Shown: piece after piece, positions 54,247 to 61,052 of the stretch
Position numbering within the stretch: the first letter of the stretch is position 1
How the letters are laid out: every line of letters begins with the position of its first letter
NCBI GenBank assembly: GCA_965248235.1
Contig: CBDFIU010000005.1
Span: forward strand, 1,674,001 to 1,738,000
Reading direction: 5' to 3'
DNA: 64,000 bases
DNA from: UBA6623 sp965248235
GTDB taxonomy: Bacteria > Acidobacteriota > Terriglobia > Bryobacterales > UBA6623
Notes under the pieces: generated by a model
Databases searched by the model: none
What the model was told of the DNA's origin: nothing
Seen by the model: the letters and a program-made list of their open reading frames with translations, nothing else
Program-made: the position numbers and the translations under genes

Positions 54247-54504
54247 ATGGCTGTCCGCTATACTTGTCCCCTCCGCCGGATCCAATACGATGCGGCGACT
54301 GTGCTCAACCCCCTCGTTGAAGCGAAGGCGACCGTCAAGGCCCTCAAGACGACTCCTTATCAAAGAGACTGGGTGGATAAGCTGCAAGCCCTCCAGTTCA
54401 AGATGGAGGTAGCCGGCACCTCTCGGATCGAAGGGGCCGAATTTATTAACTTCATCTTGCCGGGGCCGGAGCCGGCTCGGACGACGGCGTTTGCGTGGGT
54501 TGAC
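54247..54504 (+). pseudogene. N-terminal fragment of a Fic-family protein
   Basis: YDAATVLNPLVEAKATVKAL followed by PYQRDWVDKLQALQ and MEVAGTSRIEGAEF is the N-terminal helical region found before the Fic core, including the inhibitory-helix-like SRIEG segment. The match ends at AEF; no HPFxxGNGR core follows. The MITE-like repeat and IS1595 copy D begin immediately after. The 190 bp before it, less GC-rich than the surroundings, show nothing recognisable. Confidence 0.5.
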
Positions 54505-54595
54505 GCTAGGAGTCTGTCCCACAGAAAATTTTCGGTACCACATCTAGAAACGAAGGATAAGGATTGCACAACATATTGTGGCTAAAACTGCCAAA

Positions 54596-55634
54596 GATGG
54601 GTATTTACTTGACTCAGGTGACCACAAGATGTAGGATCGGGGAAATGGAAGATTATCCTCGGAATCTGGCCGAGTTCGAGGCGCGTTTCGCCACCGAGCA
54701 GGCCTGTCGAGAGTATCTGTGTCAACTCCGCTGGCCGGAGGGTTTTCGTTGTCCGCGATGCGGGCACGACAAAGCGTGGGCGGTGCGGACAGCGCTGCTG
54801 GAGTGCGCCGGCTGCGGGCATCAAGCTTCTCCAACGGCGGGCACAATATTTCAAGACACCCGCCAACCCCTCCAGAGTTGGTTTCGAGCCATGTGGTGGC
54901 TCACGAGCCAGAAGAACGGGGCGAGCGCGCTGGGCTTGCAGCGGGTGTTGGGCCTGGGCAGCTACAAAACGGCCTGGACTTGGTTGCATAAGCTCCGGCG
55001 CGCCATGGTGCGGCCCGGACGCGATCGGCTCAGCGGGCGCGTGGAGGTTGACGAGACTTACTTAGGAGGCTTGGAGGAGGGCGTGCGCGGTCGCCAAACC
55101 GACGCTAAGGCGCTGATTGTAGTAGCGGCCGAGGAAGATGGTGCCGGCATCGTGCCCAGTATCCAGCGCTTCACTAACGACACCACGCGGTGCACCCGGG
55201 GGAGCAGTTTCGAGGCGCGCGCCGGTTGCCCCTCCAGGTAGCTCACCTCGTGGCGATAGCCGTCGCCTTCGAGCGGTTCGTATCCCGGGCGGGTTCGGAT
55301 ACGCACCATTCCCAACGCCTCCGGGGACAGCTTGATGGCCTTCGTCGGCGAGTCGATCGAACCCGGCAGCGTGGTCCATACCGACGGTTGGCTGGCGCAT
55401 CAAGGAGCGGTCAGTCACGAGCATCTCGACTCCTACCTCGACGAATTCGCCTTCCGCTTCAACCGCCGCAAGTCCAGAAGTCGAGGCAAGCTCTTTTACC
55501 GCCTGGTTCAACAGGCCGTCGCCGTGCCACCGGCACCCTACAAATCGCTGGTCGGAGGCACCGCGACACGCGCTACGGACGACCACAACATGTAGGGGCT
55601 ATTTCCCAATACCTGAGTCAAGTAAATACCCATC
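54596..55634 (+). mobile_element. IS1595-family element, internally rearranged (copy D)
   Basis: Both 24-bp ends and a perfect 8-bp duplication (CTGCCAAA, 54588-54595 and 55635-55642) are present. Inside, a 135-bp block (55152-55286) corresponds to 10562-10696 of copy B but is inverted and sits about 110 bp upstream of its normal place, while the normal place is deleted. Total length is 1039 bp, 3 bp more than the intact copies. Confidence 0.95.
54645..55595 (+). pseudogene. IS1595-family transposase, scrambled (copy D)
   Basis: The N-terminal zinc ribbon and first catalytic Asp (VDETYLGG) are intact, then the frame enters the inverted block and stops at 55241. The second Asp region (VHTDGW) and the Glu region (SYLDEFAFRFNRR) survive in a separate frame at 55332-55595. 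No full transposase can be made, but the intact ends could be moved by the other copies. Confidence 0.93.
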
Positions 55635-55665
55635 CTGCCAAATTTCATTCTGTGGGACAGACTCC

Positions 55666-56553
55666 CTAGCGCAAGCTGACGGCGGCCGCGGTTGGGAAGT
55701 CGTTCGGGACCTCTTGGGTGACTTTGCCGGTGACGGCCCACTCGGCGCCTCGTTGCAGGGTCGTGATGAACCCCACACAGCGTTGCGAGACGATGGCGTG
55801 GCCGATCGCCGTGTGGAAGATGCGGCCCTTCCCGTAGGTGATCGTCATCATCAGCGGTTCGTGTTCGCCGGTGCCTTTCGTATCCTTGGTCGAAAAGGCC
55901 GTGGCCAACACGGTGACGTTTTTGGCGGGGCCGCGGAGCCGGTCATAGAGCTCGTCGTCGGAATGCATCCACTTCGCTGGCAGACCGCGCATGATGGGGT
56001 GGTCGGGCTCGCGAATGTCCAAGGCGAACTCATGACGGATGCCGTGGCTGCCACCAACGCCGGGCGTCGTGTCGTGGACAAACTTCCCCTCCCGCAGCCG
56101 GATATAGGGGCCCGACTTTTCATTGCGGTCGCCCCAGCCGCCGACGCCGATCATTTCGTTATAGGCGGGCCATTCGGGAAAAGCGTTGTTGGCGGAGTGA
56201 ACCGAGACGTAGGCGCCGCCCTCGCGCACGTATTTCTCGAACGCCGCTTTGGCCTCCCCGCCCCAGCGAGCGCCGTTATAGTTCGACACAACGACGTCGT
56301 ACTTCGCGAAGTCCGGCCGGTACCCGCTTAGGTCGCTTCCCTCGGGGGGCGTCGTCGCCACCTCCACCGCGAATAGACCGGTTGCCTCGAGATAGCCCTT
56401 GATCATTTGCGTGGTTTGCGGCCAGATCTTGTGGTTGCTCTGCCCGTCGACGATCAGGGCCTTGTATTGCGGCGCGGCGGCGAGAGCGAGAGGCAATGAT
56501 GCGAGCAAGGCGGCGGTGAGGACAAGGCGAGTCAGGCGAATGGACAAGGTCAT
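55666..56553 (-). CDS. Secreted ThuA-like protein
   Basis: A 295-residue exported protein with a signal peptide ending LALAAAP and the ThuA (trehalose-utilisation) fold of the glutamine-amidotransferase-like superfamily: YKALIVDGQSNHKIW, YDVVVSNYNGARWG, YVREGGAYVSVHSANNAF, WMHSDDELYDRL and GKGRIFHTAIGHA. The biochemical role is unclear; sugar metabolism is presumed from family context. Its stop codon lies inside the right arm of the MITE-like repeat, so insertion may have replaced the last codons. Confidence 0.9.
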   Translation of the reverse strand: MTLSIRLTRLVLTAALLASLPLALAAAPQYKALIVDGQSNHKIWPQTTQMIKGYLEATGLFAVEVATTPPEGSDLSGYRPDFAKYDVVVSNYNGARWGGEAKAAFEKYVREGGAYVSVHSANNAFPEWPAYNEMIGVGGWGDRNEKSGPYIRLREGKFVHDTTPGVGGSHGIRHEFALDIREPDHPIMRGLPAKWMHSDDELYDRLRGPAKNVTVLATAFSTKDTKGTGEHEPLMMTITYGKGRIFHTAIGHAIVSQRCVGFITTLQRGAEWAVTGKVTQEVPNDFPTAAAVSLR

Positions 56554-56744
56554 GATGCGACTCCGGGGGAAAAATCCTTCCCTATGGTAGCGGAAAGACG
56601 CCGTTTCGCGGGCCGTCGTGATCCGCTTTCAGACCGCCCCGAAAGAGCACCAGCGAACGGCCCGGCGCGACAGGCCCAAGTCCCGCTTGACGGCGCAATT
56701 ACCATGAAATAGGAAGTTGTATTTTCGGAAAAGACGAGTGATTG

Positions 56745-57032
56745 ATGAGAAAAAAGATAACCCTCGGCCCGTTACGGGAAACCGACCCGATCTTGCAGGC
56801 GAAGGCTCAAACGGAACTCGACAACCTGGCTCTCGGTGATGATTTCGAAATCTTGGGGGCGCAGCTGCGGGATTTGTTCGAGATTCGCGCCCCCAGCCTG
56901 CGGCAACTGACGACGCCGGAAGAGCTGGCCGACCTGATCGAAGCGATCCGTCAGGGTACGGTCGACAACCGCCGCCTGACGCGATTTCTCGATATCGCCC
57001 ATCACATCGCAAGCGTCACCGGAGCATTCTAA
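56745..57032 (+). CDS. Small helical protein of unknown function
   Basis: A 95-residue soluble, mostly helical protein starting MRKKITLGPLRETDP. No domain is recognised. The sequence LRQLTTPEELADLIEAIRQG suggests a compact helical bundle. It is 22 bp upstream of the lipoprotein gene on the same strand and probably forms a two-gene unit with it. Confidence 0.55.
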   Translation: MRKKITLGPLRETDPILQAKAQTELDNLALGDDFEILGAQLRDLFEIRAPSLRQLTTPEELADLIEAIRQGTVDNRRLTRFLDIAHHIASVTGAF

Positions 57033-57054
57033 TCGGAGCATTTTACGAGGCCCC

Positions 57055-57702
57055 ATGCGCAAACGGATCATCCTTTCCACTTTGGCTTTTCTCTGGCTGG
57101 CGGCCTGCGGCGGCGTGCCGCTCGAAGTGCAAGAGGCGATGCGGCAGCAAGCCGGGGAGCTCCAGCAAATTCGAGCGGCTCATCGCGCCGGCGTGGATGT
57201 ACTGTTCGCGCAAATCCGGCAACTCCAGCTTTTCATCTTGGCCGAAAAAGAGCGTACCCTCCAGCGAAAGGATGCCCGCGGGCCGCGGGCGGTTCGCTTG
57301 GGAGAAGAGGGAACCGCGCTGGTCTATTCCGACCCGAAAACCCAGCGCCGCAACCCGCCCTCGGGGGACCCGGACGTCGATCTGATCGCGCTTTCCACGA
57401 GTCGGAAAATCGCCGACTGGTTTATTGCCGAGCGGATGCGCACGGCCGAGGAGTTGGCCCGCGCCAAGGCCGAGTTCCTGCTGCTGGGAAACCACATCGA
57501 GATCACCGAGCGGATCAATCAAGCCGTCCTCGAATACGTCGAGGCTCTGACCGAGTTCAAGGGCAAGCGCAACCAACTCGGCAAGGCCCTGCTGACGAAG
57601 CTCAACGCCATTCCGGGGGCGCCCGCCATCGCCCAAGGGTTGCTCAAGATCCTACCCTCTGAAACGGCCGAGCTGGAGCAAAAGCTGCCGGGACTTCGTT
57701 GA
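57055..57702 (+). CDS. Lipoprotein of unknown function
   Basis: A 215-residue protein with a lipobox, LWLAAC, placing the lipidated Cys at about residue 18. The body is helical and charged, with heptad-like stretches (EVQEAMRQQAGELQQIRAAH). No family is recognised. The ATG at 57055 follows GAGG by four bases. It probably resides in the periplasm anchored to a membrane and may work with the small protein encoded just upstream. Confidence 0.65.
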   Translation: MRKRIILSTLAFLWLAACGGVPLEVQEAMRQQAGELQQIRAAHRAGVDVLFAQIRQLQLFILAEKERTLQRKDARGPRAVRLGEEGTALVYSDPKTQRRNPPSGDPDVDLIALSTSRKIADWFIAERMRTAEELARAKAEFLLLGNHIEITERINQAVLEYVEALTEFKGKRNQLGKALLTKLNAIPGAPAIAQGLLKILPSETAELEQKLPGLR

Positions 57703-57720
57703 TGGGGCGCCGAGCGGAGG

Positions 57721-57790
57721 CCCGCTTTTTCATCGCCTGAGGGGCAAAGCACACGATAGGCCCGCCATTACTTCGTTGCGCTTGCTCGCC
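57721..57790 (-). repeat. REP family 2, partial copy
   Basis: This stretch matches the reverse complement of the right half of 28384-28505 with a few differences (CCCGCTTTTTCATCGCCTGA, AAAGCACACGATAGG, GTTGCGCTTGCTC). It separates the lipoprotein gene from the coiled-coil gene. Confidence 0.75.
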
Positions 57791-57813
57791 GCGGCTGTGC
57801 AAAGATAAGGAGC

Positions 57814-58244
57814 ATGTCCGGTCAGGCCGTCATCGCTGCTTTTGCTCTGGGCTTTACGGTCTTGGCGGCGATGGTTGGAGCGCTTGGCTCATCGCCTACA
57901 AATTGGGTTCGTTGGCAACTTTGATTTCCGAACGCACAGCCGATCTGGAGAGCATGCCTACACGGGAAGAAATGAAGGACAGCACCAAACACCTTGCCAC
58001 CGGTGCACAGGTTGCTCGGTTGGAAGCTCGCATGGAAACGACCTCGACGAGAGAAGAGATTGGCCGCCTGGAAACAAATGTGCGGAGCCAGGTTGCTCGG
58101 TTGGAAGCCCGCATGGAAACGACCTCGACGAGAGAACAGGTTGGCCGCCTGGAAGCAAATGTGCAGAGCCTCAAAGAAGAGATGAAACACCTTAGACATG
58201 CCATTGAGAACAAGCGGACCCGAGCAGCCGGCGAAGACGAGTAG
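57814..58244 (+). pseudogene. Membrane-anchored coiled-coil protein, one frameshift
   Basis: MSGQAVIAAFALGFTVLAAMVGAL begins a membrane segment in one frame; from 57884-57885 the protein continues in the next frame as LIAYKLGSLATLISERTADLE. One T is missing from the expected CTTTGG, which would encode the Trp of ALWLIAYKLG. The downstream frame, open to 58244, is a coiled coil with an 81-bp tandem duplication (58008-58088 and 58089-58169; QVARLEARMETTSTREE twice). A strong terminator follows. Confidence 0.7.
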
Positions 58245-58296
58245 ATACCGCCGTTTTCTTCAGCAGAGGGCAAACACGCCCGGACCAGGCACCGCG

Positions 58297-58325
58297 GAGC
58301 AGATTTTCAGATCTGCTCTTTTTTT
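58297..58325 (+). terminator. Rho-independent terminator
   Basis: GAGCAGAT and ATCTGCTC pair perfectly around TTTCAG, followed by seven T. It lies 53 bp after the coiled-coil frame and before the DUF481 gene. Confidence 0.9.
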
Positions 58326-58411
58326 GAACCCAAACTCCCCGAGATCTCGTCTGCTTATGGCGGACCCTTGCTTGGGTTCCGCGGAATCCGCGAGTCTCCC
58401 CCAACACCCCC

Positions 58412-59470
58412 ATGGCGAATAATTCCTCGAATGTCCCTCCACGCCTTCTACCGGCGGGATTGACCCTACTGTTGCTGACGGCGGCGGCCGCGCTAACCGC
58501 TCGCGCCGATTTGGTGACGTTGACGAACGGCGACCGCATTAGCGGTTCGGTGGAGAGTCTCGCCGACGGCAAGCTGAGTTTCGCCACGGACTGGGCCGGC
58601 TCGATTCAGATATCGTGGGACGCCGTTGCCGCTCTCGAATCGGACCAAACCTTCGCGGTCAAGACGAAACAAGGCGATGTCTACTCCGGGTCGCTGCGCA
58701 AGGTCGAGTCGACGTTGCGCGTCCGTGCCGATGAGACGACTAAGACTCTCGATGCGCCGGATGTGGCCGCCATCGCCCAGCCGGGGCAACCCGAGCCCGG
58801 TTTTTTGAAGCAGCTCGAAGGCGGCGTTGATTTCGGCTACAGTCTGGTGCGCGGTAATTCCAATACGACGCAATCCTCTTTCACCGCCAACGCGGACTAC
58901 GAGCGGCCGGAATACAAGGTCCAAAGTAAGATCGTGTCGATTCTCAGCGAGCCGGAGCAAGGTCCGGGCACCAGCCGCCATACCTTGGATACGCGCTATG
59001 ACCGCTTTTGGAGCAAGAGGTCTTTTCTCTTTGTGCTGGGCGGGCTTGAGCGCAACGAGCAACAATTGCTGAACCTGCGCACCAAGGTCGGGGGCGGGGT
59101 CGGACGCAAACTCATCCGTACCGAAAAGACGACGCTTTCGCTGCTCGGCGGCGTGGACTTCGCGAATGAAAGATTTCGGCCCGCGGGCGGCCTCGAGTCC
59201 CTCACCACGAACACGGGCGAGGCCCTGGCGGCTTTCGATCTAAAGACAACCAAGTTGGCCGGGATCGAATTGACTTTGCGGGTCGCCCTGCACCCCGCTC
59301 TGGGTGCCGGGGGGCGCTACCGCATTGAATCCGACAGCGGCATCCGAGTTCCGATCGCCAAGAGCTTCACCTGGGGATTGAGCCTCTATGACCGCTTCGA
59401 CTCCCAACCGCCCGTCCCTGTACAACGAAACGACTACGGCCTGTTGAGCACGCTCGGATTCAAGTTTTGA
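58412..59470 (+). CDS. DUF481-family outer-membrane beta-barrel protein
   Basis: A 352-residue exported protein with signal peptide (cleavage near LTARA). An N-terminal soluble part (VTLTNGDRISGSVESLADGK, repeated as VKTKQGDVYSGSLRKVES) precedes a YdiY/DUF481-like barrel, with alternating strands such as GGVDFGYSLVRGNSNTTQSSF and a C-terminal Phe (LGFKF) expected of proteins assembled by BAM. It may be a stress- or salt-induced porin-like protein. Confidence 0.88.
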   Translation: MANNSSNVPPRLLPAGLTLLLLTAAAALTARADLVTLTNGDRISGSVESLADGKLSFATDWAGSIQISWDAVAALESDQTFAVKTKQGDVYSGSLRKVESTLRVRADETTKTLDAPDVAAIAQPGQPEPGFLKQLEGGVDFGYSLVRGNSNTTQSSFTANADYERPEYKVQSKIVSILSEPEQGPGTSRHTLDTRYDRFWSKRSFLFVLGGLERNEQQLLNLRTKVGGGVGRKLIRTEKTTLSLLGGVDFANERFRPAGGLESLTTNTGEALAAFDLKTTKLAGIELTLRVALHPALGAGGRYRIESDSGIRVPIAKSFTWGLSLYDRFDSQPPVPVQRNDYGLLSTLGFKF

Positions 59471-59504
59471 GCAGTGAGATGCGTCATAGTGAGTCTTTGG
59501 TCTG

Positions 59505-59753
59505 TTGCGATCGCTGAGTATTGTTGAGCAAGAGGGGCCGGGAGCCTCGGCTTTTCTCGAAGACTTTGTCAATCGTAATCTTTTCGGGGAAGGAGTTTCG
59601 GCGGAAAGCTGGGCCCAGTGGAACGGGATTGACTTCGCTTTTGTTACCGAAAAGGACTTGGTCGAGCTGACCCGAGGATTTAAGGAATCGGTGAAACTGC
59701 CCGCGACCTACATTTTGACCGCGAACAACCAAGAACGGATCCAAGAGTTCTAG
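59505..59753 (+). CDS. Short ORF of unknown function, possibly a gene remnant
   Basis: An 82-codon frame with a TTG start and no good ribosome site. The product (SAFLEDFVNRNLFGEG, WNGIDFAFVTEKDLVELTRG, PATYILTANNQERIQEF) has a protein-like composition and may be the end of a larger decayed gene. The stretch from 59754 to 59981 shows no gene. Confidence 0.4.
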   Translation: MRSLSIVEQEGPGASAFLEDFVNRNLFGEGVSAESWAQWNGIDFAFVTEKDLVELTRGFKESVKLPATYILTANNQERIQEF

Positions 59754-59981
59754 ACTTCCCGCCACTGGGAGACACGCCGCGCGGAGAGGGACATACCGTC
59801 CTTCGAGTCACGTAGATCACGTGGCCCTCCCGTTCCGCGTGTTCGCCCCCGAATCTCGCCAAGCACGGACGCACGCTGTCTTTCCGCCGCGTGAAAGTTG
59901 GAGTCGGCCCGACTTTCGGTGTCCCGATTCATCCTCACTTCCTTTCTCGAAGGGTTCCATGGAGGGGGGCGTTAAGGTATA

Positions 59982-61017
59982 GATGGGTATTTACTTGACT
60001 CAGGTGACCACAAGATGTAGGATCGGGGAAATGGAAGATTATCCTCGGAATCTGGCCGAGTTCGAGGCGCGTTTCGCCACCGAGCAGGCCTGTCGAGAGT
60101 ATCTGTGTCAACTCCGCTGGCCGGAGGGTTTTCGTTGTCCGCGATGCGGGCACGACAAAGCGTGGGCGGTGCGGACAGCGCTGCTGGAGTGCGCCGGCTG
60201 CGGGCATCAAGCTTCTCCAACGGCGGGCACAATATTTCAAGACACCCGCCAACCCCTCCAGAGTTGGTTTCGAGCCATGTGGTGGCTCACGAGCCAGAAG
60301 AACGGGGCGAGCGCGCTGGGCTTGCAGCGGGTGTTGGGCCTGGGCAGCTACAAAACGGCCTGGACTTGGTTGCATAAGCTCCGGCGCGCCATGGTGCGGC
60401 CCGGACGCGATCGGCTCAGCGGGCGCGTGGAGGTTGACGAGACTTACTTAGGAGGCTTGGAGGAGGGCGTGCGCGGTCGCCAAACCGACGCTAAGGCGCT
60501 GATTGTAGTAGCGGCCGAGGAAGATGGTGCCGGCATCGGGCGGGTTCGGATACGCACCATTCCCAACGCCTCCGGGGACAGCTTGATGGCCTTCGTCGGC
60601 GAGTCGATCGAACCCGGCAGCGTGGTCCATACCGACGGTTGGCTGGGATACGAACCGCTCGAAGGCGACGGCTATCGCCACGAGGTGAGCTACCTGGAGG
60701 GGCAACCGGCGCGCGCCTCGAAACTGCTCCCCCGGGTGCACCGCGTGGTGTCGTTAGTGAAGCGCTGGATACTGGGCACGCATCAAGGAGCGGTCAGTCA
60801 CGAGCATCTCGACTCCTACCTCGACGAATTCGCCTTCCGCTTCAACCGCCGCAAGTCCAGAAGTCGAGGCAAGCTCTTTTACCGCCTGGTTCAACAGGCC
60901 GTCGCCGTGCCACCGGCACCCTACAAATCGCTGGTCGGAGGCACCGCGACACGCGCTACGGACGACCACAACATGTAGGGGCTATTTCCCAATACCTGAG
61001 TCAAGTAAATACCCATT
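59982..61017 (+). mobile_element. IS1595-family element, complete (copy E)
   Basis: A 1036-bp copy. The final base of the right end is T instead of C, and the target duplication is imperfect (AAGGTATA on the left, AGGGTATA on the right). This suggests a slightly older insertion than copies C and D. Confidence 0.95.
60031..60978 (+). CDS. IS1595-family transposase, copy E
   Basis: An intact 315-residue ISXO2-like DDE transposase, indistinguishable in protein sequence from copies B and C. The ends of this copy differ by one base, so it may transpose less well itself while still supplying enzyme. Confidence 0.96.
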   Translation: MEDYPRNLAEFEARFATEQACREYLCQLRWPEGFRCPRCGHDKAWAVRTALLECAGCGHQASPTAGTIFQDTRQPLQSWFRAMWWLTSQKNGASALGLQRVLGLGSYKTAWTWLHKLRRAMVRPGRDRLSGRVEVDETYLGGLEEGVRGRQTDAKALIVVAAEEDGAGIGRVRIRTIPNASGDSLMAFVGESIEPGSVVHTDGWLGYEPLEGDGYRHEVSYLEGQPARASKLLPRVHRVVSLVKRWILGTHQGAVSHEHLDSYLDEFAFRFNRRKSRSRGKLFYRLVQQAVAVPPAPYKSLVGGTATRATDDHNM

Positions 61018-61052
61018 AGGGTATATTGTGACCGCGTTCTTGTTGGGTGGAT

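Larger units (their letters stand above)
54505..55670. repeat. MITE-like palindrome interrupted by IS1595 copy D
   Basis: GCTAGGAGTCTGTCCCACAG (54505-54524, continuing AA) and its reverse complement (55648-55670, one extra base) are the arms of a non-coding element of about 119 bp once the IS and one target copy are removed. The right arm contains the stop codon of the ThuA gene. The interior is AT-rich and contains a short ACAATA/TATTGTG hairpin. Confidence 0.75.
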
